NCBI GenBank assembly: GCA_021613535.1
Contig: CP075495.1
Span: forward strand, 7,936,001 to 8,000,000
Direction: 5' to 3'
Source of the DNA: Adineta vaga
Lineage: Eukaryota > Rotifera
DNA: 64,000 nt
This document shows, in pieces, positions 34,568 through 50,278 of the stretch. The notes beneath the pieces are model-generated. The model was not told the origin of the DNA, ran no database searches, and saw nothing but the letters and a program-made list of their open reading frames with translations. The position numbers and the translations under genes were made by a program. Within the stretch, counting starts at the first letter, position 1; each line of letters begins with the position of its first letter.

Positions 34568-34848
34568 CTATTCTTTAGTCTCATGAGAATGATGAATAGT
34601 TGAATCTAATTTAACTAGTTCATGAGATAGAATGCCATTGTTTCGTTCATTAATCCTAAGATAAATAGAGAAGAAAAGAAAACATTAGACAAGGTTAAAA
34701 TTAAAATATACAATTGTTGACAAGTAATCGAACAAAATTCGTAGATATTCTCTGGTTGTGATCGAAGAATTTCACGTGTTAAATATGTTAGTAATTCTTC
34801 AAAACCAAATGGTATACGACGATGTGTAGTTGACAATGATGGCGGCAT
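34568..34848 (-). CDS. SPA17-like RIIa-domain protein, short form
   Basis: Two exons (intron about 34656-34717) encode 74 residues. The first gives MPPSLSTTHRRIPFGFEELL then 'TYLTREILRSQPENIYEF', the RIIa dimerisation/docking domain closest to sperm protein 17 ('THYRIPQGF...LTREILREQP'). Such domains bind AKAP helices, for example radial-spoke protein 3. The second exon ('LINERNNGILSHEL') ends quickly with 'HHSHETKE'. The calmodulin-binding IQ part of SPA17 is absent; either this is a short paralog or further exons were missed. Confidence 0.72.
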
Positions 34849-35442
34849 ATTTAATTACATAACAACCAAATCGTTCAATTACTTGTTTAACATTGTTGAC
34901 AAAATCTTTCGATTGACATTGTCAAAATCAACAATGTGCAGTCGTTACAAATGAAATTCTTACTTGTCTATCTATCTAGTTGAAATGTGGCTTGATTTGA
35001 ACCGTTCGATCATAGAACCTTGATTCATACATTTCATAAGCTTGGATTATGTTAGACAAACTGAAAAATGTTTGCTGTAATAAAGCTATTCGAAAACATA
35101 ACGAAAATGTTTTGCAAATAGAAAAATAATATATCCTTTGAATAGATCTCTTTTTTTTGTGTAATTGCAAGAATCATGTTTCAATACCTGAAAAATATTC
35201 TTCATTGACAAAATTTAGTTGAATTAATTTCAAAAATGACCGAAAAAAAACATCTATTTCACACAGCACATACAACAATAAATAAACTCACAAACGAGAA
35301 AAAAAAGGTAACAAAGAGCACAACACAGAATAATTTCATTTCTATACATTATATTCAAAAGAGAAAACAAGAGCACATATTTCAAGTTTACTATCAGAAA
35401 ACAAGCTATTAAAGCAACGAATCATCTTTCTTTCATGACATT
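34849..35442. other. Intergenic, no gene seen
   Basis: 5' flank of the SPA17-like gene and 3' flank of the C2-PDZ gene. AT-rich. A minus frame at 34976-35170 is not called. Confidence 0.6.
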
Positions 35443-36956
35443 TTAAACGAATGTATTCGTTGGTGAACCTTTTACAGCTAACATAGACGAATTGGTCATT
35501 TCATAAAATGGTTGTGGTGCTGTTGACGTAGCTGTCGTTTGTCGAATCATAGGTTTAGGTTCAACATAATGTCCTAATTGAGCAAGATCGACAAAATGCC
35601 GATTTGCATTTGTTAAAGGCATTTGTTTTAAATGATGTGAACGATAGGATATTGATGAATCACTACATGTTGAGGAATCTTCTGTTGAAACGGTACCAGT
35701 TGACGATAATAATGAAAGAATATCACGATTAGCTGTTGGATGTCCAGTTGGATAACGATGAATATCTAATGTCACTGAATGTTTTAAATGTCTAAAAATG
35801 AAATGAGTTTTAGAGAGAAAAAATAGAAGATTTAATTTCATTATCGTACTTAATTAAATTCGATACAGTTCTTTGTTGTGCACGTGAAACATTTTGTCCG
35901 TTTACTTTCACAATATAATCGCCCGGTTTCAAACCACATTGAGCTGCTGGACTATTTTCTGTTACTTTACCAACAAATGTTGGACTATCACCCACAACTG
36001 TAAAACCAAATGAATCATTAATACCACGTGATATAATGAACTAAAGAAAAAATCTATATGTATAACAAACAAATCTTTATGTGTATATATATATAATATA
36101 CTTGATGTTCTTCTAGATCTGCAATATCACGATTTATAGCAGTAACATGTTTTTCACCATGATCAGGTACTTGTTTATGACGTAATTCTCCAACATCTTC
36201 TTGTAAAATATAGAACCAACCACGAATCTAAGAAAACGAAAAAAATCAAATGTTCATTTTCCATTTCAATTCATTTAATTTTCATTACTCGTTGTTTTTT
36301 CAATGTATTTTTTATTCCAAATGATACGCAACCTTGTAAGTGCATATCATTTTTTTCCTGTTGATAATTATAGATTGAAAAACATAAACGTTTATGTAAA
36401 TCGTCTGTATTGATTTCAAACGTAAATTTTTCATTAAATATAGCTGAACCATTTATATTTGGAACGGCACGAGTATTACATTCTAATGGTTTACGATCTG
36501 GGATTAAAGTCATTTTAATCAAAATATTTGATGAACGTTGATTGATGCCTTTAATTCTTATAACTACAAAATAGAAATAGTTATCGAAGAATTTCAAATG
36601 AATTCTATTACTTTTAACCGTTAAATGATTATCAGATGTAATAAGACTTAGTTGAATAATTCCTAAAATATATGAGATGTGAAGAGATTTCTTTGTTTTT
36701 TTTTGTTTCTATTACCTCGATTTAATTGTAAGGGTGATTGTTCATTCATATTTGTTAATTTTCTGGTTATAGCTACTCGATGTTTTTGAAGTGGATTATA
36801 TGATGTATAACTTGGTGAACTTGAACTTGTTGTCGAATCCAAATTAGGATTGTTTTTTTCTTGTGTATGAAGTGTTTTATTAAGAAAGCGTACGAAATTT
36901 GGTGAATCTAATAAACTGCGTCGACGATTAAAATCACTTAATGGTGAACGATTCAT
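35443..36956 (-). CDS. C2-PDZ protein with the N-terminal layout of RGS3
   Basis: Start MNRSPLSDFNRRRSLL at 36956 (the frame extends upstream without an ATG). A Ser-rich leader is followed by a C2 domain: 'GIIQLSLITSDNHLTVKV', 'SNILIKMTLIPDRKPLE', 'LQGCVSFGIKNTL' and 'IRGWFYILQEDVGELRHKQ'. A PDZ domain follows: 'SRGINDSFGFTVVGDSP', 'GLKPGDYIVKVNGQNV'. This order and the 'GCxSFGxK...GWxYxL' block match the long isoform of RGS3. No RGS domain follows; the protein ends in a Ser/Thr-rich tail with 'NTFV', a class I PDZ ligand. RGS3-type proteins regulate G-protein signalling; without RGS this would be a scaffold. Confidence 0.78.
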
Positions 36957-38223
36957 TGATAAATGAAATTCTAAATTGATCAAAAATAAATATTCATATG
37001 GAACATTCAATCTGTATTTATAGGAGATATGTTTTCTACTGTTACTAATGAATAGCTGTTCATCATTACACTCACCATGTCAATTCGTCTGTCGTATTGG
37101 AAAAATGACTGTGTGTGTATATACACACGTTCGACCGTTTCTATTCAAATAATGATGATATATGTTGCTACTTTTTCTCTCTCTCTCCGTCTCTTTTTCG
37201 TTTTCACATCGTAGGAAAGGAAAAAAAACGACGCTGAACTTCATGATCGGTCAACGAGAAAAAAATATAGACGCTAACGATTGACGCCCAACGAATAAGA
37301 AGAAAAAAAAACGAATCTAAAGAATGTAACAGCTGGATCAATTATGCAAATGAATAAAATGGATTGTGTTTTTATTTTGGTGTTTTCTTTATAAATGTTT
37401 ATGAGAATTATAACGGATAAGTGTTAATGATGATCAGTTTCTCACAAGAATTTTCCGAAATCAAATGACAATTAACGAGTTGTTCTCAATGAGACAGATT
37501 GACATACAGTGATTGAGAATGTAATTTGAAATTTAAGAGCTAAATGACAATTAGTAATGGCGATTGATGATCAAAGAAGTCGAAAAAATTTATTCGCTTT
37601 ATTATTCAGTGTATGTTTCTTACATTATACTTTTTTTGGGTGTAATCGATGTGTGAATCACAAGCACATTGTTTTCCTTATAATTAAATCATCCGAAATC
37701 TGTGAATTACTGGCGATAGATACGAATAGGCATAGAATCATTCCATAGGATTGATCCATAGATGTAATTCATCACTTCTGCTGTCAATGTTAGATATGTA
37801 TTCTCACGTAATACAACTCATTTGTTATCAGACAGATGATATACGTGTGATTTTTTGAAAAAGAAAAGCGAAATCAAACGTACCAATCAAAAATTATCGG
37901 TGAATATGATAATGTTTGTCAATATAATGTTAATAACTAAATTATTTATTGTTTATTTAACAAAAAATGCGAGTACAAGATCTGAATAGAAACCGGATTC
38001 GATGAAGAATGTACGGCAATGAGAAAAGAAAATGAAAACAAAAATAGTCAACATTGTACGTAGTCGAATAAATTAGATAATAAATAAAGAGAAAAAACTC
38101 TTAGTAACTGAATAAAAGATAAGATCTCGAATTAGAAATAAAAAATAAGAATGAATACACAGGAGAAAAGAAAACGAAGGAGAGAGAGAGTGCGTGTTTA
38201 TTTTTATTTGATTCGATTTTTGA
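36957..38223. other. Intergenic with probable 5' UTR intron of the C2-PDZ gene
   Basis: A GTGAGT donor near 37070 and a TTTAG acceptor near 36973 (minus strand) may bound a leader intron. Polypyrimidine run near 37180 and poly(A)-rich stretches near 37230-37310. The plus frame at 37557-37748 has no similarity I recognise. Confidence 0.45.
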
Positions 38224-42232
<4,009 letters not shown>

Positions 42233-42392
42233 GTTTATTGTAGTATAATGAAAATATATGCACTATAACAATCTAGAATCGATGTAAAAGAATAACTAAA
42301 AAATCCAGGAAAGATAGATTATATAGAGAAGAGAATGATGTATTAATTGACAGGACGGAGAAAGAAAAAAACGAAAAGGTAGTAACTATAAG

Positions 42393-42417
42393 AGAATTTT
42401 CTCGACCATTCGAGAAG
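42393..42417. promoter_or_regulatory. Heat shock element upstream of HSPA4
   Basis: Five contiguous alternating pentamers nGAAn/nTTCn are present: GAA at 42394, TTC at 42399, GAC (one mismatch) at 42404, TTC at 42409 and GAA at 42414. HSF trimers bind arrays of three or more such units. The site is about 160 bp upstream of the HSPA4 start codon, the usual place. Confidence 0.7.
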
Positions 42418-43680
42418 AAGGATATGTATTTATATATTTATTTTACACAGAATGGTATTATATGGATGATAGTGTATTTAGTATTACTCATTCGATTGGA
42501 ATAGTCTGACCTCTGGTGAAAATATTATTCTGATCGGTTCATAAGAAGTATGTTCTAAGGTATTAAATGGGGTACAAAATGTGAAGTATATTCATGTCAA
42601 AAGACGATTGACGATCTGTTCTTCCTATATATCAAAGTTAAGCTATTGTTTAAAAGATAAACAAAACATATGGAAAAAAGAGAAGAAGATTCTAGTAATT
42701 TTATGATTTTTTTAAAATTTAAATTCATATTGTTATACTTTTCTCAAATTTCATAATATTTTCGACTCGAACATGGATCTCTATCTAGTAATCAAATATG
42801 ATGTAAATGGTAAGAATGATGACTTATGTATAGTGTTCTATTGCTTCTCCTATGATTTGTTGAAAGCTCAAATGACATATCTTATTCTAAAAGGATCTAT
42901 TTGCTTTTACATATGTACATAGATAAATAAAATTTGCATACTTGACATATGTCGTTTCCTTGTAGTCTAAAGATAGAAGTCTATCTATCAAAAATGTATG
43001 TCTCACTCTTTCATCGTAACGAGTAGGTGTCTCACTCTCATCTATCTATATTTATACATATACGTACATGAAAGATACTATCACAAGGTTGATAATGTCT
43101 ATTTATTCTTCTGAATTCCTCGGGCATTGTCTGTCATTCAATTGACAAGGAGAAGTGTTTGAGTACGCATTCTTTTTTTTTTCTTTTCAATATTGACAAA
43201 CCTTTTGCGAAGCACAGGATTAATTACAAAAATTCTTTAAATCAAAGATTTTTTTCTTCTGTACTACGTAGATATCAAATAATTTTATTATTATGGTAGA
43301 AAAATAAATCATCGAATGACTGCCAAGAAGTAGAGCAATATCAGTGCAATTTTTTTATTCTCCACCATAAGAACGTCTACACACGATAATCACTTTTGGT
43401 CATGCTTCGATTTCACTTGATCGTGCATGTAGATATGTTTCAGCTCAGGTAGATCGATTCAAACTAATAATAATGGAAATGGTTCATTATTTTTAGATAC
43501 TGAATGCTGTATCGATGAAGAAGTGCCTAATGCGGGTATTCTTTAAGTAGAAATAGGCAATCGGATTAAAAAAGTGAAAGAAAATGTTCTTTTTGCTGAA
43601 TGATTATTAAACCATATTATGAAACTCTTGAACTACAATCGGTTTTGTTTTTTCAATTGTCTAATGTTAGGTTTGTTTTA
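42418..43680. other. Intergenic upstream of HSPA4
   Basis: AT-rich, apart from the heat shock element at its left end. No ORF or repeat of note. Confidence 0.5.
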
Positions 43681-43689
43681 GTTACCTTT

Positions 43690-44930
43690 ATTAAATTTTT
43701 TATTTTTGTAGGCTAAGATTCCTTTCTTGGTTGGCTTCACATTTGGATATTCAACATCTACTTGTGTATTTTCATCTTCATTAAAAAAATTCAAAGCGTT
43801 CCTTAGAATAATGCAGTACAAACTTCTACAATAACATCTATATCTGTGCGAGCTTGTTCTACTATCCTTGCAGTAACAACTTCAAATATAACCTCTTCTT
43901 TTCTGATAGCATCTTTTTTTAAATTTAATCTATTCTGTTGCGTCTTTAATAGTTCCAACAGTATCCGATTGATAAACATAATTTTTTGTTGTTGATGATC
44001 TCGTGTAATTTGACGATGTTTGAATATGTTGAATCAATCTATTTATTCGATCTCTTTTTTATCACCACCAATTCATAATATTAATCAATGATTACTAAGG
44101 AGAACTGACGATTTTCTTCACCTTTCAGAACTCGAAAATCTCTTTAGCATAAAAAAGCGAATCCTCTTTTGGTAAAAATATAGGATGTGGTCAATCCGAT
44201 TTAAATGAATCGTTGACAAGAACTTCGACTGCATCTCTTGTTCTCATCTTTTATCGCCCAGGGACTAATTACTGATAATTATGAAACAACTTATGAATTA
44301 ATACCATTTGAAGCTTCTTTCAATTGCTGATCAATCAAGAAAATCAAAGAAACTGAATGGTTTTCGTATCCTAGTCAGACCATCTTTTGTATATGCCTCA
44401 AGAATAGTATGGACTAATGCTATTACATGTTTCATTCAACTATTCATACCATGTTCAGGCCAAAAATATACATTCATCGCTGTATTTCGAGCAAGAAATG
44501 CTAATACAGTTTTTTCTGCATTCATATCGCTTGTTAGACGTTCACAATCTTTATGTCCAACATCAAGTTCGCAATCAATCACGGATGCATGACGAACATT
44601 AATTTAAATGAGTGTAACATTGAAGACATCTTTTAATAGAATATTAAAAAGCTTTAAACCATGGCAAACCATATCCCAAAGAGGGTGAGTCTAGGCATTT
44701 CTTATCATCTAATAAATTCAATATTGTTTTATCAGAATTATTAGCTTTTTTAACCAGAACTAATACTTCTTTACGAAATATTCACAAACACCTGAACCTG
44801 CTGCATTTCAACTGCACATATTTTAATACTTGTTGATGTTGGCCATATAAGCTCATTGATACATACCACCAGAGACAATCACGATCAATGTTTCCTTATC
44901 TTTTGATACTCTCGACATTTTAATTTCACA
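43690..44930 (-). pseudogene. Decayed protein-coding region, family not recognised
   Basis: Read on the minus strand, this stretch gives coding-like peptides in several frames broken by stops. Examples are 'VRHASVIDCELDVGHKD' and 'FLARNTAMNVYFWPEHG' (about 44450-44600), then after a stop 'HVIALVHTILEAYTKDG', further on 'DAVEVLVNDSFKSD', and 'FEVVTARIVEQARTDIDV' and 'VDVEYPNVKPTKKGIL' near 43710-43920. Amino acid make-up is normal, unlike the low-complexity noise elsewhere. No splice sites rescue the frame that I can see. It looks like a dead gene or old mobile-element fragment. Nothing recognised from 44931 to 45640. Confidence 0.35.
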
Positions 44931-45640
44931 AAAATTTCTTACTACAAGTAGACAAAAAAATAAACAATTACCAATGTGAATGATATGTATATATGCGTAT
45001 TCAAAGTTGAAGTATATTGCTTTGCAATTGAAATAGAAGAAATTTCTTCAGTGGAAATATTTCAAAAAGACAGATAAAAAGAAAAATAAACCAAATATCT
45101 ATTATTCGATAGGAAAAGCATTGTATCTGTCTATTCAACTATTTTTTTTATTAGCATCCAATCTAATCAAAGGACCAAAAGTCCGACTAAGCGAGATACG
45201 ATTTGGTTATAACTCTCTACAATTTCACAGTTGTACTTCTTTCTTCGATTTAGAGATTGTCTTTTAATACTATCTTTTACAACAGAAATCAATACGAATT
45301 TTTAATGAGATAAACTGAATAAAATTCTTCCTTTTTTTATCAGAACACATGTGTAAAAATATATCAAAGTAGTAAACAAATAATGAAAGGGCTATATATA
45401 GTGTACCATGTAAATCATCCGTTCGCCATTTTCTACTATATTTATAATTCCAATCGATTAGATAACAATCATAGTGATCTGTTGGACCACCTATTTTTAA
45501 TGAACATTTATGAAAATTGTTTGAGATGACGGCATCTTGTCAGCTTCTCTGCTTAATCTGACACTGTCATTCATCATTCATTATGTATATTTTATATAAA
45601 ACAAAGAACACAGAGAATAGAAGAATGATTACATATTTAG

Positions 45641-47197
45641 CTAAGCTATTTCTTTCATCGTTTTGATAAGAGCCAGACGAATAAGTGATTGTACCACACA
45701 ATTTAGCTCATTAGAAAATCCATCAAATACATTCACACAACCTTGTTGACAAGTTTGATTATATGCTTTATTAAATTCATTTAACATAATATCTCGCAAT
45801 AACCAACGAGCACTTGTCCATTGATGATCAGACATTTCTATCCAAGCTGTTACACCACTATTACTTTGTGAATCTCCAGCTAATGTTAATTGAAAAGCAG
45901 ATAATTCTAATTGAATTATCTCATCAAATGAGCCTGTATTCATTCGATTTGGTTGATAATTTGTTTCAATAAAACTCATATCGAAATCCAATGGTGCTAA
46001 TAAAAAAGATGATGATGATGATGATAATAATTTAATAACTAAATTATTCGGATGAGCATTACAATGAACACCTAATTCATCTGTATAAGTACCCCAACTA
46101 ATACGATAATGATGCATTAGACCAAGAATAGATCCACATTCGAAACCAAATCGTTTGTAAACTAAACATAAGAGATCTGCTAAGTGTTTGTTAGTTTGTA
46201 AATAATTATTTAAAACATTAATATGTGTAGTCCACACACGTTGCCAATGATGTTCATCAATATCAGCAGGAATTTCATGGGAAAAATGTGATGATCGGTG
46301 AAGCCATTTAGATTTGTGATAATCAATTGGTCGAAGAATATTTGTTAATGACGCAAACCAAGTTGATAATGGTACAAGTTGTTTACTACTCGTTTCTGAT
46401 TCTGTTAAACGTTCTGAAGGAAATAATGAAATTAAATTTGATTGATCAACAGGATGTGATTGTTCATTTGTAATGATCAACGAAAATAATTGTTCTAAAC
46501 CATATAAAACATGATCAGATAAACGTTTATTACCTAATGTTTCCATTAAAATACAACAACGTTGAATGTTTGACCATTGATGTAAGGAAATATCTTGTAC
46601 AGTTGGAATATCAGAATGAATCTTATCATCAGATAGTTTGTATTCGAACCAACCAATTGAAATATTTGCAGATTGAATTCTATGTGAAGTAAGTAGCTGT
46701 GTGATATAATGTGTCATGTACAATTCACGATGAGTTGTATGAAAAAAAGCACATCCACGAATAGTAAATTTAATATCTGAATTCGAGATAGATTTAATTG
46801 GAAAACCATCTGTATTATCACCACAACCTTTCAATCGATACCATTTTGATGAATGAGTTTTGATCAGCGCAGATCGTGTACCAGAAACAATTCCTTTCAT
46901 AGGACTTGAAAGCTTTGTTTTAATCAATGGATATTGAAATATATTATGTAGTGAATGAGGATTAACGATAGTTGAATCTATTTCGACAGATGTTGTTGGC
47001 AATTCTGGAAGAATCAATTGATGATGAAGATGATTATCATTATCTGTTGATAATACTGAATTTAGAGGAGAAGTATCTTTATTAGTACGACATTCAGATT
47101 CAGGATTACTTAAATGAACTGAACCACAATGATGAGCAAAGTTAATCTTTATAGAACCATAAAATAACAATTCATCGTCTGATAATGCATCCATCAT
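45641..47197 (-). CDS. Uncharacterised protein with SelO-like kinase-fold features
   Basis: 518 residues, single exon, start MMDALSDDELLFYGS. I do not recognise a named family. Visible features: 'SGTRSALIKTHSSKWYRLKG' followed by 'CGDNTDGFPIK' near residues 105-135, 'RGCAFFHTTHRELYMTHYI' near 150 (compare the SelO block of invariant Arg-Gly...REL), 'LMETLGNKRLSDHVL', 'GVHCNAHPNNLVIKLL' near 380 and 'LAPLDFDMSFIET' near 400. The last two look like a kinase-like catalytic loop (Asn) and metal-binding Asp. This suggests the protein-kinase-like fold of SelO (an AMPylase) or aminoglycoside kinases. The signature is loose and activity is unproven. Confidence 0.6.
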   Translation of the reverse strand: MMDALSDDELLFYGSIKINFAHHCGSVHLSNPESECRTNKDTSPLNSVLSTDNDNHLHHQLILPELPTTSVEIDSTIVNPHSLHNIFQYPLIKTKLSSPMKGIVSGTRSALIKTHSSKWYRLKGCGDNTDGFPIKSISNSDIKFTIRGCAFFHTTHRELYMTHYITQLLTSHRIQSANISIGWFEYKLSDDKIHSDIPTVQDISLHQWSNIQRCCILMETLGNKRLSDHVLYGLEQLFSLIITNEQSHPVDQSNLISLFPSERLTESETSSKQLVPLSTWFASLTNILRPIDYHKSKWLHRSSHFSHEIPADIDEHHWQRVWTTHINVLNNYLQTNKHLADLLCLVYKRFGFECGSILGLMHHYRISWGTYTDELGVHCNAHPNNLVIKLLSSSSSSFLLAPLDFDMSFIETNYQPNRMNTGSFDEIIQLELSAFQLTLAGDSQSNSGVTAWIEMSDHQWTSARWLLRDIMLNEFNKAYNQTCQQGCVNVFDGFSNELNCVVQSLIRLALIKTMKEIA

Positions 47198-48577
47198 CGA
47201 TATTAGATCTAGAATGTTATTTTAAAAGTATTCAAGACAAAATAAAACCGATCATTGAATACAAGAAACAAAGAAGGAAATATTTTCATTTCTCTTCGAT
47301 ATAATAATTTCAACATCTTTGTGACAATCTAGTACAAAATAATATTAAAATAAGTGGTTTCTATTTTTCTCTCTTTGCGGAATAAACAACATCAAAACAT
47401 GATGAGTCATATGAGCAGGTAAATCGTAAAAGAATACAAGTAGTTTTTCGTTCAGACTACCAGTGATTGGAGAGAATATTATGACAAATATCGTCATACA
47501 ATCATTTTTATACTATTGCATTCATCAACGAGTATTATATCTTATGTTAAATAGAAAATTAAAACATCATGTATCGATGTTATGATGGGAAATATTTTAA
47601 GTGTAATTACTTATTACAACAAAAGTAATGTATCACATGATTATTTTAAATATGACAATATTTCCTGTACACATAAAATCGAGTATATGAAAGAGTTATT
47701 ACTTAACATCGATATACTAATCTGATACAGTCTATCAATTTAATCTCTTGAATAATCCAGGATACTGTGAATGATAAAGTGAATATTTGTATTTATTATC
47801 AAAAAAATTCCATTGAAACGCGAGATTATTTACATAGATTATTTTCCCTTACAAAAATGTTTGATATTTCAATAACTTTATCTTATAAATTACTACAACA
47901 GCAAACATTCTTACACGATACTTTTCTGATTGATTAAAACCACAAAATAAGCAACTGTTATGGTCTTCAAGATGTTTATTTCCTATTCAGCTTTCGCATT
48001 ATAATTAATTAAATAACTTACAGTTAGTCTTTCTGATTTTCATAGTGCATCAATTGAATTAACGCTTTCCTATAAGCAATATACTTAGAATGATATTGAA
48101 TAACATTATTACATAATATAAACATGAATTAATTGAGAAAAGAAAAAAGTTTCTATCAATTTTGTTGCCAAATGTTTACTCTCATACATAATATATTTCA
48201 TCCAGACAATACCTTGAAGCAACAAAAGAGAAAAAAATAAACACACGGACAAAGACAAACTGAGAATACTGATTGGTGACTTAATCTAACAGATTGAGAA
48301 AAAATTCTTAGAAACTCTAATTATGGAACAAAATACACAATTCATAGACAAACAGATAGAAAGAAAGGAAGAAAGAAACTGTTACAATTAATTAATTATC
48401 GTATCACAAAGGTAAGTATATGTATTTATTTATTTGTGTGTGCGTGTTGATGAGAAAAGGATAGATAGACAGATAGATAGAATCTTCTTATCTGACCTCG
48501 TTTTGTTTTCATTGTCCCTCATCCATGGCCTAAATTTTTGACTAGATCTGACCCAATATGTGGATTTTGAACATAAT
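47198..48577. other. Intergenic, no gene seen
   Basis: 1.4-kb spacer between the SelO-like gene (5' side) and the LRR gene (3' side). AT-rich; a GATAGATAGACAGATAGATAG run near 48461-48480. Nothing else recognised. Confidence 0.6.
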
Positions 48578-50278
48578 TTAAATAATTGGTGCTGTTTGTG
48601 GGACAAGTTTAAACGAGGTAATACGACGTTTATGATAGATAATATAAGTAATTATAGCAATAACTAACGTCAGACAAAGACAAGATGCAATAATGGCAAA
48701 TGGAATCCATGAGACAGTTAAATATTTCGCTGATTGATGTTCTTTAGAATCTGGATGAACACGTTTCATAACTGGTGTTGAGAATTCATTCTCGATCTCT
48801 TCTGGATCAAGTAATGATGGTGATATTGTTATTGGTTGATTATCAACAGGTATTGTATTAAATTCATTATCATCATATTGAACTCCTTCGATTGGATTAT
48901 ATGTTGAACTAGTTTTTCTATCATTTCCATCATCATATGTCTTTTCAAAAGGATAATCCGGTATCATATTATCATTGAAATCAACTGATGGTGGTTCAAA
49001 TGGTGCAATTGGTGGTGATGATGGTGTAACAACTGGTGGTGTATTTTGTTTTTGTTGATCTTCAATATCTTCTTTTTGTTTTCGTGTAAAATATTCCGAT
49101 ACAATTGGACAGGAAGAAAATAAACAACGATCATTATTTGTTGATTGACATTTAACTAATTGTGATCCATCATCAACCATATTATTAAGAAAAACTAATA
49201 TACAATCACAATCTGGATTTTCATCAGGTAAATATATTATTAAACCAAGCATTCGACGACGATTAATAAAATCTGCTAATGAACAACTTGTACTACCTTG
49301 TAAAGTTGAAAATTGTACATAACGAACATCTAATTGTTTTAAAGCTGTTAATGAATTTAAACTTTCAACATCGAGAATTTTTAAATATGAACCAAGAATT
49401 AATGTTTCAATCTGTTTAACATGTTTTAAAGCACCATCAGCAATACGTTCGGCATCGAATGAAACTGATTTCAATGTCGGAATTCTTTCTAAACCATTGA
49501 GAATTTTTGGTGTAATAGAAACATCCGGTTGAATAATATTTAAACCTGTTAATTGAGTATAATTTAGAAATGATAATGCATCTAATGTACGCATTTTATG
49601 TGCTTCAATTGTATAAGATTGAACTGGAAATGGTGGAAATTCTTCACTATTCACAGTATCAATCATTCGAGTAATTTTTAATGATTGAATATGTCCAGTA
49701 AAATCTTTTAATAGATTTGGTTCATGTGCAACAATTGCACCTTCAAGATTTAAATGTGTAATATTTGTATTATTAAAGATTAATTCAAATGGTGATGATA
49801 ATGAATCGCCATACATTGAAAGTTCATTAACATGTAGATTATCAAAAGCATTTTGATCGAAATTTATTGTTTTAGCTTTCACTGGATGTAATTCTATCGT
49901 TAAACGTTTATTTGTAGATGTAATACCTTGAAATAAATTAGCAAAGGAAGATGCTCGTGCATGAAATGATTGAAAATTTTGAAAACGAAATGTCATTGAA
50001 ACAGATTTTCTTGCTACATTTGGTAGAAGTTGATTGAGAATAAGAAAATAATGTCTTCCAAGTTCAATATCTTCATCGGTTTCAATTTTGAAATCAATTG
50101 AATGAAATTTTTTCGGTGAACTTATAGTTGATGAAGTGAGTATTAATGGTGCAAATTTTGTCATTGTACAACGAATTTCATTGGAATCATAACAAGTACA
50201 TCGTATGCCAACGAATACATCACATGAATATGTTAATGAAATTGATAGAAGAAAAATATAGACATGAAAAAATGCCAT
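48578..50278 (-). CDS. Single-pass membrane protein with degenerate leucine-rich repeats
   Basis: 566 residues, single exon. Signal peptide MAFFHVYIFLLSISLTYS. An N-terminal cysteine cluster ('CDVFVGIRCTCYDSNEIRC') resembles an LRR cap. About residues 60-330 carry irregular leucine-rich repeats ('VNELSMYGDSL', 'ITHLNLEGAIV', 'LNSLTALKQLDVRYV'). A C-terminal cap has 'DCDCILVFLNNM' and 'CLFSSCPIV'. A Pro/Asp-rich stalk leads to a transmembrane helix 'WIPFAIIASCLCLTLVIAII' and a short basic cytoplasmic tail. It looks like an extracellular binding receptor without a signalling domain. Specific family not recognised. Confidence 0.7.
   Translation of the reverse strand: MAFFHVYIFLLSISLTYSCDVFVGIRCTCYDSNEIRCTMTKFAPLILTSSTISSPKKFHSIDFKIETDEDIELGRHYFLILNQLLPNVARKSVSMTFRFQNFQSFHARASSFANLFQGITSTNKRLTIELHPVKAKTINFDQNAFDNLHVNELSMYGDSLSSPFELIFNNTNITHLNLEGAIVAHEPNLLKDFTGHIQSLKITRMIDTVNSEEFPPFPVQSYTIEAHKMRTLDALSFLNYTQLTGLNIIQPDVSITPKILNGLERIPTLKSVSFDAERIADGALKHVKQIETLILGSYLKILDVESLNSLTALKQLDVRYVQFSTLQGSTSCSLADFINRRRMLGLIIYLPDENPDCDCILVFLNNMVDDGSQLVKCQSTNNDRCLFSSCPIVSEYFTRKQKEDIEDQQKQNTPPVVTPSSPPIAPFEPPSVDFNDNMIPDYPFEKTYDDGNDRKTSSTYNPIEGVQYDDNEFNTIPVDNQPITISPSLLDPEEIENEFSTPVMKRVHPDSKEHQSAKYLTVSWIPFAIIASCLCLTLVIAIITYIIYHKRRITSFKLVPQTAPII

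Noticed and set aside
44308-44592. Plus-strand 94-codon frame
   Set aside because: Antisense to the better-looking decayed minus-strand coding region.
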